Below, piece after piece: positions 1-10,649 of a stretch of 56,656 nucleotides of DNA. Origin of the DNA: Microbispora corallina (lineage in GTDB: Bacteria; Actinomycetota; Actinomycetes; Streptosporangiales; Streptosporangiaceae); contig NZ_BOOC01000019.1 in assembly GCF_016863035.1 (NCBI RefSeq), forward strand, positions 1-56,656, read 5' to 3'. The notes under the pieces are model-generated. The model did no database searches. It was not told the DNA's origin and saw only the letters and a program-made list of their open reading frames with translations. Each line of letters begins with the position of its first letter. Within the stretch, counting starts at the first letter, position 1. The translations under genes were made by a program, and so were the position numbers.

Positions 1-205
1 GACCGTAGCCCTGCTGGGGCGGCTGCTGGCCGTATCCGGGCGCCTGCTGGGGGCCGGTGTGCTGCCCCGGGGTGCGGTAGCTGACCACCGTGACGTCAGG
101 GTCGTACTCTTCGGCGGGCTTATCCGTGTTGTACCCGTGAGGGGAAGGCGGAGGTGGCGTGCCGTCCGACTCGTCCTGGGGGTACGGCGGCTGTCCGGTG
201 CTCAC
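1..205 (-). CDS. N-terminus of a Pro/Gln-rich protein (partial)
   Basis: The frame begins at GTG (203-205) and runs off the left edge, so only about 68 codons are visible. A GAGGTG ribosome-binding site lies 6 nt upstream (complement of 212-217). The visible protein is low complexity and hydrophilic: an acidic/proline-rich start, a short D-P-D-V-T-V-V segment, then a run rich in Gln, Pro, Gly and Tyr. Such tails commonly precede a membrane or forkhead-associated domain in actinobacteria (for example RDD or DUF4190 proteins), but no domain is visible here and I assign no function. The 114 bp upstream (206-319) are AT-richer than the surroundings and probably hold its promoter. Confidence 0.6.
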   Translation of the reverse strand, partial: MSTGQPPYPQDESDGTPPPPSPHGYNTDKPAEEYDPDVTVVSYRTPGQHTGPQQAPGYGQQPPQQGYG

Positions 206-319
206 CGTGTCACCTCGTTTCAGAAACGCATGCGCCGCACGTCAGTAGCACACGCTGATATTGCCAAAAGTAGCGACAGGTGTATCAACAGTCACCTTTG
301 CAGCCCGTTATGGCGACGG

Positions 320-874
320 TCAAGATCTCCGGTCGAGGTGAAGGAGCATCCGGGTGTTGCCGAGCGTGTTCGGCTTGACGTGCTCCAAGTCGAGGAACTC
401 GGCCACGCCCTCGTCGTAGGAGGCGAGTAGTTCGGCGTACACCTCGGGGGAGACGGGCGTGCCCTGGATCGGCACGAACCCGTGCCGGCCGAAGAACTCG
501 ACCTCGAAGGTGAGGCAGAAGACCCGCCGGACGCCGAGCGCGCGGGCCGCCTCGATGAGCGCGGCGACGATCCGGTGGCCCACGCCCCGGCCGCGCACCG
601 ACGGGTCGACCGCGACCGTGCGGATCTCCGCCAGGTCCTCCCACAGGACGTGGAGGGCGCCGCAGCCGACGACCTGCCCGGCGATCTCCGCCACCCAGAA
701 CTCCTGGACGTCCTCGTACAAGGTGACCGTCGTCTTCTCGAGCAGGCGGGGTCCGACGCCGGAATAGGCGTCCACGAGACGGCGGATCACGCGCACGTCC
801 GGCGTCCGCGCCCGGCGCACGATGACCTCCGGGCGGCCGGATTCGGCGTGCGTCTGCTCCGCGACCTGCTCCAT
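320..874 (-). CDS. argA: Amino-acid N-acetyltransferase (short ArgA type, GNAT)
   Basis: This 184-residue protein is a single GNAT domain. After an N-terminal V-R-R-A-R-T-P-D-V strand come an acidic G-C-G-A-L-H segment and the acetyl-CoA loop V-A-V-D-P-S-V-R-G-R-G-V-G (near residues 88-100). A C-terminal F-F-x-R-H-G-F signature follows. The overall pattern matches the short stand-alone actinobacterial N-acetylglutamate synthases, which make N-acetylglutamate from glutamate and acetyl-CoA as the first step of arginine synthesis. It lacks the kinase-like domain of classical ArgA. Start is ATG 872-874. No other arginine gene is near. A different GNAT substrate cannot be excluded. Confidence 0.75.
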   Translation of the reverse strand: MEQVAEQTHAESGRPEVIVRRARTPDVRVIRRLVDAYSGVGPRLLEKTTVTLYEDVQEFWVAEIAGQVVGCGALHVLWEDLAEIRTVAVDPSVRGRGVGHRIVAALIEAARALGVRRVFCLTFEVEFFGRHGFVPIQGTPVSPEVYAELLASYDEGVAEFLDLEHVKPNTLGNTRMLLHLDRRS

Positions 875-1184
875 GGTCGGTCAGCCTAGCCGGGCCGCCG
901 TCCGCCCCCACCGGCCCACGACCCGTGCCCGGATTAACGGCCACACCCTAAAGCGGTTCACGACACCGGTTCGTTACCGTGCGTTTCCACGCGTACGCGC
1001 AGCGAGACCCAGTGGGTGAACCAGTTGGGTATGAGTTTTGCCCCGGCTTGGACCTGCGATAACGCGAAACGGAAATCCGTCAAAACGGACTAGTTGCAGG
1101 TTAAACGGGGTCTATGGCGATCCGCTCCCGTGACCCGCCCGTGATCGTTCGGTTGTGGAACGTAGACGGGATTGGGAGTTCTGG

Positions 1185-1213
1185 TTGAGCAACAACTCGC
1201 GGTGCATTAGTGT
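1185..1213 (+). promoter_or_regulatory. Candidate sigma-70-type promoter for the riboswitch/NlpC transcript
   Basis: TTGAGC (1185-1190), a 17-bp spacer and TAGTGT (1208-1213) fit the actinobacterial housekeeping consensus. Transcription would start near 1220, just before the riboswitch. The rest of the 875-1257 intergenic stretch shows no convincing gene. Confidence 0.45.
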
Positions 1214-1239
1214 CCTGCGACGATGCCGGTCGCGCGAGC

Positions 1240-1405
1240 CCCAATCGCGAGGACCGGACGCCGAGTCTTCGAAGCACCGAGCGTGTGGAGGGGAGCCGGG
1301 GACCCAACTGCGAGTCGGGCCGAGTGCGGCCCGTGTCGACAAGGGGTGAATCCGAAAGGTAGGGCTGCTCCGGCCCGAACCCGTCAGCTAACCCGGTAGG
1401 CGCCC
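1240..1405 (+). promoter_or_regulatory. ydaO/yuaA-type c-di-AMP riboswitch
   Basis: The conserved blocks of this class appear in order: GGGAGCCGGGGACCCAA (1291-1307), GGGGTGAATC (1343-1352), and CCCGAACCCGTCAGCTAACC (1374-1393) followed by GGTAGGCG (to 1402). Actinobacterial members of this family usually sit upstream of secreted peptidoglycan hydrolases and resuscitation factors, exactly as here. Binding of c-di-AMP normally turns the downstream gene off. About 80 nt separate the aptamer from the start codon and would hold the expression platform; I did not resolve it. The 5' boundary is approximate. Confidence 0.9.
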
Positions 1406-1485
1406 AGGAGTGCCGTACGGACCCGCGTGACCATTCACGCCCAGGTCGGGTCCGTGAGCGCGGCACGACGAGGAGAGGAGCTTGG

Positions 1486-2529
1486 TTGCGCATGCGTGGA
1501 GGACGGTCCGCGGGTAAGCACGCCCGGGACCGCAGGCCCGGAGGCACCACGGCCGGGTCGATCATCCGCAGGACGGCGTTCGTGAGCGTGGCCATCGGCC
1601 TCGTCACGTTCGGCGCCCCCGTCGTCGCCGCCACCGCCGATCCCAAGCCGAGCCTCAAGCAGCTGTCCGCCGAGGTCGAGCGTCTGTACACCCAGATCGA
1701 GACCCTCACCGAGCAGTACAACGGCGAGCGGGTCCGGCTCAAGGCCGCCCAGCGCTCCGCCGACCTGGCCAAGAAGAACCTGGCCAAGAGCGAGGCCGAG
1801 CTCGAGGTCAAGCGGCAGAAGGCCAGCCTGCTCGCCCAGAACTCCTACATGACCGGCGGGCTCGGCTCCGCGCTGGCGCTGATCGGCAACACCGACCCCA
1901 GCCAGTACCTCGACCAGGCCTCCACCACGTACGCGCTGGAGATGCAGCAGGGCCAGGAGGTGGCCGAGGTCTCCAAGGCCATGGACGCGGCCGCCCGGGC
2001 CAAGGCCAGCGCCACCGCCCGCCAGAGCGAGGTCAAGAAGCTGCTGACCAGCCTCGACGGGCAGCGAACCAAGATCGAGAAGCTGGTCAAGAGGGCAGAG
2101 AGCAACCTCTACAGCAGGGTCGCCGGCAGCGTCAGCACCGGCCGGGCCACCCGGATCTCGTTCCCCGTCGTCGGCGACGGCAAGGCCGCCGAGGCCGCGC
2201 GCTGGGCCCTCAGCCAGCAGATGCGGCCGTACGTGTGGGGCGCGGCCGGACCGTCGTCGTTCGACTGCTCGGGCCTGGTGATGGCGGCCTACCAGCAGGT
2301 CGGGATCAGCCTCCCGCACTACACCGGCGACCAGTGGACCGCGGGCACCCACATCTCGCGTGACGAGCTGCGGCCCGGCGACCTCGTCTTCTTCTACCCG
2401 GACCTGCACCACGTCGGCATCTACATCGGCGGCGGCTACATGGTCCACGCCCCGCACACCGGCGACGTCGTGCGGGTCGCGCCGCTCGGCAACCGCCCGT
2501 TCGCGGGCGGCGTGCGCATCGCCGACTGA
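1486..2529 (+). CDS. Secreted NlpC/P60 peptidoglycan endopeptidase, RipA-like
   Basis: The 347-residue protein has a basic N-terminus and hydrophobic signal segment ending near A-A-T-A-D (about residue 55). A long Lys/Glu/Ala-rich coiled coil follows (about 55-210), then a C-terminal NlpC/P60 domain (about 225-345). The catalytic cysteine is C261 in F-D-C-S-G-L, the histidine is H309 in H-H-V-G-I-Y, and the third polar residue is H321. These enzymes cut D-Glu/meso-DAP bonds in peptidoglycan; the coiled coil is typically autoinhibitory or recruits divisome partners. TTG 1486 follows AGGAGAGGAG (1471-1480) closely; ATG 1492 is an alternative two codons later. The upstream c-di-AMP riboswitch ties it to cell-wall and osmotic control. 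Confidence 0.85.
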   Translation: MRMRGGRSAGKHARDRRPGGTTAGSIIRRTAFVSVAIGLVTFGAPVVAATADPKPSLKQLSAEVERLYTQIETLTEQYNGERVRLKAAQRSADLAKKNLAKSEAELEVKRQKASLLAQNSYMTGGLGSALALIGNTDPSQYLDQASTTYALEMQQGQEVAEVSKAMDAAARAKASATARQSEVKKLLTSLDGQRTKIEKLVKRAESNLYSRVAGSVSTGRATRISFPVVGDGKAAEAARWALSQQMRPYVWGAAGPSSFDCSGLVMAAYQQVGISLPHYTGDQWTAGTHISRDELRPGDLVFFYPDLHHVGIYIGGGYMVHAPHTGDVVRVAPLGNRPFAGGVRIAD

Positions 2530-2547
2530 GCCGACTGAGCCGACTGA
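2521..2547 (+). repeat. Three tandem 9-bp repeats at the stop codon
   Basis: The unit GCCGACTGA is repeated three times. The first copy contains the NlpC/P60 stop codon, and the next copies place further TGA codons in the same frame. Confidence 0.8.
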
Positions 2548-2556
2548 ACGGAGGCC

Positions 2557-2588
2557 GCGCACGGCGGGACTGAACGCCGGCCGTGCGC
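2557..2588 (+). terminator. Terminator-like hairpin after NlpC/P60 gene
   Basis: A 9-bp perfect stem (GCGCACGGC at 2557-2565, GCCGTGCGC at 2580-2588) with a 14-nt loop lies 27 nt after the stop codon. There is no T tract, as is common in high-GC actinobacteria. Confidence 0.5.
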
Positions 2589-2716
2589 GCCGCCGCCTGA
2601 ATCGGCCGGTACGGCGGCCTGCATCAGCCGGTTCGGCCCGGTCCTGAGCAGGGCGACCCCTGCCAGGGGCATGGCGACAGGGCGCGACGCCGTCGCCCGC
2701 GGCGAGCGGGAGATCG

Positions 2717-2965
2717 TCAGATGAGACGGCGGCGCGCCGCCCAGGCGACGGCCTCGATCGCGGTCGCCACGCCGATGCGGTCGCAGATCCCCCGCAACCG
2801 CCTGCGCACCGTGCGGCCGCTCACGTCGAGGCTGCGCCCGACCCGATCGGCTGTCACGCCCTTGGCGAGTTCGGAGAGAAGGAGCAGGTCCTCATCGGTG
2901 AGACCGGCACGATCAAGGTCCGAGGCGACGTCGTCACCCCGGGAGACCACGTCGGGAAAACCCAT
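2717..2965 (-). CDS. Small LuxR/GerE-type helix-turn-helix protein
   Basis: The 82-residue product is little more than one GerE-type DNA-binding domain. L-T-D-E-D-L-L-L-L-S-E-L-A-K-G begins the scaffold helix; V-G-R-S-L-D-V-S-G-R-T-V-R-R-R-L is the recognition helix. The usual final helix I-G-V-A-T-A-I-E-A-V-A-W-A-A follows. No receiver or ligand-binding domain is present. ATG 2963-2965 is chosen because GGAGGG lies 7 nt upstream; the frame stays open further upstream but without a ribosome-binding site. Its target is unknown. The partner HxlR gene is 93 bp upstream on the same strand. Confidence 0.75.
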   Translation of the reverse strand: MGFPDVVSRGDDVASDLDRAGLTDEDLLLLSELAKGVTADRVGRSLDVSGRTVRRRLRGICDRIGVATAIEAVAWAARRRLI

Positions 2966-3058
2966 CGTCTGCCCTCCCCCACGACGATGACTGGTCGGCC
3001 CACCCTTCAGGGAAGGTAAACGCCAGCCAGGAAGGTCGTCAAGCATCGCCCTCCGCGG

Positions 3059-3472
3059 TCAGGCGTCCCCCGAGGCGGCGGAGCTGTCGTACGCCTGCCG
3101 GGCGGCCTCGACCTCGTCCATGTGGATCTCCGCCCAGCTCTTGATCGCCTGCATCAGCGGCACGAGGTCCTCGCCCAGTGACGTGAGCCGGTAGTCGACC
3201 CGGACGGGCACCGACGGCGTGATGGTCCGGGAGACCAGCCCGTCGCGCTCCATCGTCCGCAGTGTCTGCGTGAGCATCTTCTGGCTCACGCCGGCGACGG
3301 TCCTGGCCAGCTCGCTGTACCGGCACGGGCCGTCGGCGAGGGCCGCGAGCACGAGGCTGACCCACTTGTCGCTCAGCGTGTCGAGCAGCTTCCGTGAGGG
3401 GCAGCCCGCGAGGTACGCGTTGTAGGCCAGCCGTGCCTCCTCGCGCCTCTGGGCGGCGGTCTGCGTGGCCAT
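3059..3472 (-). CDS. HxlR-family transcriptional regulator
   Basis: This 137-residue winged-helix protein has the HxlR hallmarks: C-P-S-R-K-L-L-D-T-L-S-D-K-W near residues 24-37, Y-S-E-L-A-R-T-V-A-G-V-S-Q-K-M-L-T-Q-T-L-R as the HTH, and D-Y-R-L-T-S-L-G in the wing. The cysteine (C24) is at the position used for redox or electrophile sensing in several HxlR proteins (HypR, QorR), which often control a divergent quinone oxidoreductase. ATG 3470-3472 is preceded by GGGAGAG. It is divergent from the oxidoreductase at 3576 with a 103-bp spacer, so it is the likely regulator of that gene and of itself. Confidence 0.85.
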   Translation of the reverse strand: MATQTAAQRREEARLAYNAYLAGCPSRKLLDTLSDKWVSLVLAALADGPCRYSELARTVAGVSQKMLTQTLRTMERDGLVSRTITPSVPVRVDYRLTSLGEDLVPLMQAIKSWAEIHMDEVEAARQAYDSSAASGDA

Positions 3473-3500
3473 GCTCTCTCCCTTACGCACTCTGAGGTGC

Positions 3501-3521
3501 CTACTTCCCGATAGAGAGTAG
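3501..3521. promoter_or_regulatory. Candidate HxlR operator in the divergent spacer
   Basis: CTACT (3501-3505) and AGTAG (3517-3521) form an inverted repeat separated by 11 bp between the HxlR gene and the oxidoreductase. A further CCTAC occurs at 3527-3531. The half-site spacing suits a winged-helix dimer, but this is inference. Confidence 0.35.
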
Positions 3522-3575
3522 TCCTTCCTACGCTCGCTCGGGAAGATCCGCCCGTGGGAGGCACAAGGAGGAGTC

Positions 3576-4499
3576 ATGCGCGCGCTCGTCGCACGGTCCG
3601 GGAGGGTGCAACTCGTGGAGGCGCCGGACCCCGAGCCGGGGCCGGGGCAGGTGAGGATCCGTATGGAGGCCGCCGCGCTCAACCCCGTCGACCTCGCCAC
3701 CGCGTCGGGATCGCTGACCGCGCTCGGCCTGGTCCAGCCCCTCGACGCGTACGGCCTCGGCTGGGACGTCGCCGGGGTGGCCGACCTCGTGGGCCCGGGG
3801 GTGCCGCATGTGCGTCCCGGGGACTTCGTGATCGGGCTGTCCGACCGGCTGCCGCTGCCGGTCAAGGCGCAGGCCGACCTCGTCGTGCTGGACACGTCGG
3901 CCGTCGCGCCGGCGCCCGCCGGGATCCCGGCCGTGGAGGCGGCGACGCTGCCGCTGAACACGCTTACGGCCGTCCAGGCGCTCGACCTGACGGGGCTCAC
4001 GGCGGGCGACACGCTGCTCGTGACCGGCGCGGCCGGCGGGGTCGGCGGTTATCTCGTGGAGATCGCGGCGGCCCGGGGCGTCCGGGTCGCCGCCTCGGCG
4101 TCCGCCGGGGACGAGGCCCTGGTGCGCAGCTTCGGGGCCGAGTGGTTCGTCCCGCGCGGGGAGGACCTCGGGCCGGCCGTACGGGCCGCCGTCCCGGGCG
4201 GGGTGGACGCGGCCGTCGACGCGGCGCTCGTGGGGGTGGCCGCGCTCGACGCCGTCCGCGGGGGCGGCGCGTTCGTGTCCGTGGCGGCGGGGGCGGCGCC
4301 GGTCCCCCTGCGCGGCATCCGGGTGTCCACGGTCTTCATCCGGGCCGACGGGGGCAGGCTCGCGGAGATCGCGCGGCTGGCCGAGGCCGGGCGGCTCACC
4401 ACCAGGGTGGCCGGCGTCCACCCCCTGGAGAAGGCCACTGAGGCGTACGAGCGCCTGGCCGCGGGCGGCCTGCGCGGCCGTCTCGTGCTCGTTCCCTGA
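3576..4499 (+). CDS. NADP-dependent quinone oxidoreductase (zinc-independent MDR family)
   Basis: The 307-residue protein has an N-terminal GroES-like fold (A-A-A-L-N-P-V-D-L-A near residues 29-38). A Rossmann domain follows with the nucleotide-binding loop V-T-G-A-A-G-G-V-G-G (about 150-159). Catalytic zinc ligands of alcohol dehydrogenases are absent, placing it with quinone/enone reductases of the QOR/crotonyl-reductase-like branch. AAGGAGG ends 5 nt before ATG 3576. The divergent HxlR gene points to induction by quinones or other electrophiles, as for QorR/QorA pairs. The natural substrate cannot be read from the sequence. Confidence 0.85.
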   Translation: MRALVARSGRVQLVEAPDPEPGPGQVRIRMEAAALNPVDLATASGSLTALGLVQPLDAYGLGWDVAGVADLVGPGVPHVRPGDFVIGLSDRLPLPVKAQADLVVLDTSAVAPAPAGIPAVEAATLPLNTLTAVQALDLTGLTAGDTLLVTGAAGGVGGYLVEIAAARGVRVAASASAGDEALVRSFGAEWFVPRGEDLGPAVRAAVPGGVDAAVDAALVGVAALDAVRGGGAFVSVAAGAAPVPLRGIRVSTVFIRADGGRLAEIARLAEAGRLTTRVAGVHPLEKATEAYERLAAGGLRGRLVLVP

Positions 4500-4535
4500 T
4501 CTCGCGCGAAGCCGGCCGGGCACCTGGAACGCCAT

Positions 4536-4564
4536 GAGGGCTCCCGGAACCTCCGCGAGCCCTC
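4536..4564. terminator. Bidirectional terminator-like hairpin
   Basis: GAGGGCTC (4536-4543) pairs with GAGCCCTC (4557-4564) in the 86-bp gap between the convergent oxidoreductase and lysS genes. Confidence 0.5.
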
Positions 4565-4585
4565 GCGGTGTCGCGGCGACCGCGG

Positions 4586-6274
4586 TCAGGCGGCCAGGAG
4601 CCGGCGGACGCGGTCGCGGCCGACGGCGAGCAGCAGCGTGGGCAGGCGCGGCCCGGTGTCCCGCCCCACGAGCAGCCGGTACAGCAGCACGAAGAACGCC
4701 CGCTGGGCGGCCTTCAGCTCCGGCGTCGCGGCCTTGGCGCTCATGTCGAGCCCCGCCTGGACCTTCGGCACGCCGTACAGCAGCGTCGTCAGCCCGTCGA
4801 GCGACCAGTGCTCGTCGAGGCCCTGGGCCAGCAGCCGCAGCGACTCCCGCTCGACGTCGCCCAGCGAGGCGAGCAGCTCGGCGTCGGGCTCCTCGCGGAC
4901 CTGGGTGCGCTCGTCCGCCGGGACGTACGTGGTCACCCAGTGCTGGGCCTTGTCGAGCCGCGGCCGCAGCTCGTCGAGCCCGGCGATCTCGTGGTCGAAC
5001 TCGCGCAGGATGCGCAGCGTCTGCTCCTCGTGCCCGGTGGTGATGTCGACCACCGACGCGAGGGTCCGGTACGGCAGCCGGCGCGGGGTGTCGGGCAGGG
5101 TGAGCGAGGCGGTCGTGGTCGCCCGGCGGTGGGCCGCCTGGTCGGCCGGGAGGGCGGTGCCGTCCGCGACCTTCCTGGTGAGCGTGTCCCACTCGTCGTA
5201 CATCCGCTGGATCTCCTGGTCGAAGGAGACCTTGAACGACTGGTTGGGCCGCCGCCGCGCGTACAGCCAGCGCAGCAGCGCCGGCTCCATGATCGACAGG
5301 GCGTCGGCGGGGGTGGGCACGCCGCCCTTGGAGCTGCTCATCTTGGCCATGCCGCTGATGCCGACGAAGGCGTACATGGGCCCGATGGGCTGCTCGGCCC
5401 CGAACACCTCGCGGACGATCTGGCCGCCGACGACGAAGGACGAACCGGGCGAGCTGTGGTCGACGCCGGACGGCTCGAACACCACGCCCTCGTACGCCCA
5501 GCGCATCGGCCAGTCGACCTTCCACACGAGCTTGCCCCGGGTGTGCTCCGACAGCAGCACGGTCTCGGTGTGCCCGCACGCGCAGGTGTAGGTCAGCTCG
5601 GTGGTGGCGTCGTCGTACGCCGTGACCGTGGTGACGTCGCGGTCGCAGACCGAGCAGTAGGGCTTGTACGGGTAGTAGCCCCCGGCGCCCGACCCGTCGT
5701 CCTCGCCGGCCGCGCCCGAGCCCTCCAGCGCCGCGGCCTCGTCGGCGTCCACGGCCTGCGCCTGGGCCTTGGGCTTGGCCTTGGTGCGGTACTGGTCGAG
5801 GATCGCGTCGATCCTCTTGCGCTCGCGCATCGCGAGCAGCACCTGCTCGCGGTAGGCGCCGGAGGTGTACATCTGCGTCTGGCTGATGCCGTGGAACTCC
5901 ACGCCCAGGTCGGCGAGCGCGGCCGCCATCGGGGCCTTGAAGTGCTCCGCCCAGTTGGGGTGCTCGCTGCCGGGCGGGGCCGGCACCGAGGTCAGCGGCT
6001 TGCCGATGTGCTCGGCCCACGACGGGTCGACGCCCACGGGGACCTTGCGGTAGCGGTCGAAGTCGTCCCAGGACAGGACGTGGACGCAGTCGTACCCGCG
6101 CCGCCTGATCTCGTCGGCGACCAGGTGCGGGGTCATCACCTCGCGCAGGTTGCCCAGGTGGATGGGCCCGGAGGGGCTGAGGCCGGACGCGCAGACGATG
6201 GGTTTGCCCGGCGCGCGCCGTTCGGCCTCGGCGATGACCTCGTCAGCGAAACGCGCCACCCAGTCGGCGTCCAT
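4586..6274 (-). CDS. lysS: Class I lysyl-tRNA synthetase
   Basis: The protein (562 residues from ATG 6274; GTG 6277 is possible) is a class I LysRS, not the class II enzyme found in most bacteria. The HIGH-like motif is P-I-H-L-G-N (about residue 40) and the KMSKS-like motif is K-M-S-S-S-K-G (about 311-317). A two-part zinc ribbon (C-S-V-C near 206 and C-A-C-G-H about 25 residues later) interrupts the catalytic domain, as is usual. A charged Ala/Gly-rich insertion sits around residues 175-200. It charges tRNA-Lys. An AGAGGA ribosome-binding site lies 8-9 nt before the ATG. It ends the minus-strand cofactor block, 60 bp after coaX. Confidence 0.95.
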   Translation of the reverse strand: MDADWVARFADEVIAEAERRAPGKPIVCASGLSPSGPIHLGNLREVMTPHLVADEIRRRGYDCVHVLSWDDFDRYRKVPVGVDPSWAEHIGKPLTSVPAPPGSEHPNWAEHFKAPMAAALADLGVEFHGISQTQMYTSGAYREQVLLAMRERKRIDAILDQYRTKAKPKAQAQAVDADEAAALEGSGAAGEDDGSGAGGYYPYKPYCSVCDRDVTTVTAYDDATTELTYTCACGHTETVLLSEHTRGKLVWKVDWPMRWAYEGVVFEPSGVDHSSPGSSFVVGGQIVREVFGAEQPIGPMYAFVGISGMAKMSSSKGGVPTPADALSIMEPALLRWLYARRRPNQSFKVSFDQEIQRMYDEWDTLTRKVADGTALPADQAAHRRATTTASLTLPDTPRRLPYRTLASVVDITTGHEEQTLRILREFDHEIAGLDELRPRLDKAQHWVTTYVPADERTQVREEPDAELLASLGDVERESLRLLAQGLDEHWSLDGLTTLLYGVPKVQAGLDMSAKAATPELKAAQRAFFVLLYRLLVGRDTGPRLPTLLLAVGRDRVRRLLAA

Positions 6275-6334
6275 CACGGCAGTCCTCTCTGAGACGGATC
6301 CTGTCTTCTATGGTCCCGTACTCGGAGGAGTGCT

Positions 6335-7117
6335 TCAGGCGGTGTTGCGCGCGTACACCAGACGCAGGCCGATCAGCGTGAGCCACGGCTCGTGGACGTC
6401 GATCGTGCGGGCCTCGCCGACGACGAGCGGGGCGCCCGATCCGGTCGCCACCACGGTCACGTCGTCGGGGTCGGCGGACAGCTCAGCGGTCATCCGGTCG
6501 ACGATCCCGTCCACCAGCCCGGCGAAGCCGTAGATGATGCCGGACTGGAGGGCCTCCACGGTGTTCTTGGCGATCACCGACCGGGGGCGGATCAGCTCGA
6601 CCTTGTGCAGTTGCGCCCCGGCCGTGGCGAGCGCGTCGACCGAGATCTCCAGGCCGGGGGCCGTGACCGCGCCGACGTACTCGCCGCGGGCCGACACGGC
6701 GTCGAACGACGTGGCGGTGCCGAAGTCGACGATCACGCACGGGCCGCCGTACAGGGTGGCGGCGGCCAGCGCGTTCACGATGCGGTCGCTGCCGACCTCC
6801 TTGGGGTTGTCCATCCGGACCGGGACGCCGGTGCGAACCCCGGGCTCGACGACGACGGCCGTCACGTCGCCGTAGTAGCGCCGCGACATCTCACGCATCT
6901 CGTTGAGGACCGACGGGACCGTGGAGCAGATCGCGATGCCGCTGATGTCGGCGTCCTTGAGGATCGGCGACTGGCCGAGCAGCCCCTGGAGGACGACCGC
7001 GATCTCGTCCGCCGTACGGCGGGGATCGGTGGCGATCCGCCAGTGCTCGATCACCTCATCACCCTCGAACAGGCCCAGCACCGTGTGGGTGTTGCTGACG
7101 TCGATGGTGAGCAGCAT
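6335..7117 (-). CDS. coaX: Type III pantothenate kinase
   Basis: CoaX phosphorylates pantothenate in the first committed step of coenzyme A synthesis. The 260-residue protein starts M-L-L-T-I-D-V-S-N-T-H, the ASKHA phosphate-1 motif with the catalytic aspartate. It carries D-F-G-T-A-T-S-F-D-A as phosphate 2 and the type III signature G-S-D-R-I-V-N-A near residue 100. ATG 7115-7117 is preceded by GGGGA; upstream in-frame codons lack a ribosome-binding site. It lies 49 bp after the nadB-nadC frame and, with panC upstream, links NAD and CoA supply in one transcription unit. Confidence 0.95.
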   Translation of the reverse strand: MLLTIDVSNTHTVLGLFEGDEVIEHWRIATDPRRTADEIAVVLQGLLGQSPILKDADISGIAICSTVPSVLNEMREMSRRYYGDVTAVVVEPGVRTGVPVRMDNPKEVGSDRIVNALAAATLYGGPCVIVDFGTATSFDAVSARGEYVGAVTAPGLEISVDALATAGAQLHKVELIRPRSVIAKNTVEALQSGIIYGFAGLVDGIVDRMTAELSADPDDVTVVATGSGAPLVVGEARTIDVHEPWLTLIGLRLVYARNTA

Positions 7118-7166
7118 TCCCCGATTATGCACCAGCGGGCGTCCCTGCGATCTTCCGTCTCGCGGG

Positions 7167-9728
<2,562 letters not shown>

Positions 9729-9741
9729 GAGGGATCCCCTT

Positions 9742-9756
9742 TCGTCAATATGACGA
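9742..9756. promoter_or_regulatory. Palindrome upstream of nadB-nadC
   Basis: TCGTCA-ATA-TGACGA is a perfect 6-3-6 inverted repeat, 14 bp before the nadB start and inside the 72-bp gap after panC. It has the size and position of a repressor operator. I do not recognise the regulator. Confidence 0.5.
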
Positions 9757-9800
9757 TAACGCCCTCACGGCGATGCTCCGTCGCCACCCCCATCCGAAGG

Positions 9801-10649
9801 TCAGGAAACGGCGACGACCAGGTTGTCGATCAGCCGCGTCGTGCCCACTTTGGCCGCCACGGCCAGCACGGCCTCGCCGCGGAAGCCGTCCTCGACCGGG
9901 GTGAACGTCGCCGGGTCGACGAGGGCGACGTAGTCGAGCAGGAGCGGCGGGTCGAGCCGGGCCGCCTCGTCCAGCACGGCGGCGGCCGCGCGGAGGATCT
10001 CCGAGGGGACGGCCCGCCCGGATCCCGCCCGCAGGGCCCGGGACAGGGCGAGCGCCGTGACCCGGTCGGCCGGCGACAGGTACCTGTTGCGGCTCGACAG
10101 CGCCAGCCCGTCCGGCTCGCGGACGGTCGGGCCGCCGGCGATCTCGACCGGCACGTTCAGGTCGGCCACCATCCGCCGGATCAGCGCGAGCTGCTGGGCG
10201 TCCTTCTGCCCGAAGACCGCGACGTCCGGCTGGACCAGGTTGAACAGCTTGAGCACAACGGTCAGCACGCCGTCGAAGTGGCCGGGCCGGAACGCGCCCT
10301 CGACGATCGCGCCCATCCGTCCCGCGGAGACCTGCACCTGGCGGTCGGGCAGGTACATGTCCTCCGCCGAAGGGGCGAACACCACCCGTACGCCCTCCTC
10401 GGCGCAGGCCGCGAGGTCGGCGTCGAACGTCCGGGGATAGCGGGAGAAGTCCTCGTTGGGACCGAACTGCAGGGGGTTGACGAAGACGCTGACCACGACG
10501 TGGTCGGCCAGCTCACGGGCCAGCCTGATGAGGGACCGGTGGCCCTCGTGGAGGGCGCCCATGGTGGGGACCAGGGCGATCCGGCCGCCGCCGAGCGCGT
10601 CCTTCGCCTTGACGAGCTCCGTGCGGTCGCCCGCGACGATCACGTCCAA
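9801..10649 (-). CDS. panC: Pantoate--beta-alanine ligase
   Basis: PanC joins pantoate and beta-alanine with ATP to give pantothenate. The 282-residue sequence shows [11 protein letters not shown] (about residues 28-38), F-V-N-P-x-Q-F (about 57-63), and F-G-Q-K-D-x-Q-Q (about 148-155), then S-S-R-N-R-Y-L. The start is TTG 10647-10649, supported by GGGAGG 7 nt upstream, and overlaps the end of the DUF2520 gene by 10 bp, implying translational coupling. panD and panB are not in the window. Confidence 0.95.
   Translation of the reverse strand: MDVIVAGDRTELVKAKDALGGGRIALVPTMGALHEGHRSLIRLARELADHVVVSVFVNPLQFGPNEDFSRYPRTFDADLAACAEEGVRVVFAPSAEDMYLPDRQVQVSAGRMGAIVEGAFRPGHFDGVLTVVLKLFNLVQPDVAVFGQKDAQQLALIRRMVADLNVPVEIAGGPTVREPDGLALSSRNRYLSPADRVTALALSRALRAGSGRAVPSEILRAAAAVLDEAARLDPPLLLDYVALVDPATFTPVEDGFRGEAVLAVAAKVGTTRLIDNLVVAVS

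Noticed and set aside
4568..6292. A 574-codon frame antisense to lysS
   Set aside because: Composition is typical of a shadow frame (repeated L-R-V-D-G patterns); lysS motifs are intact on the other strand.
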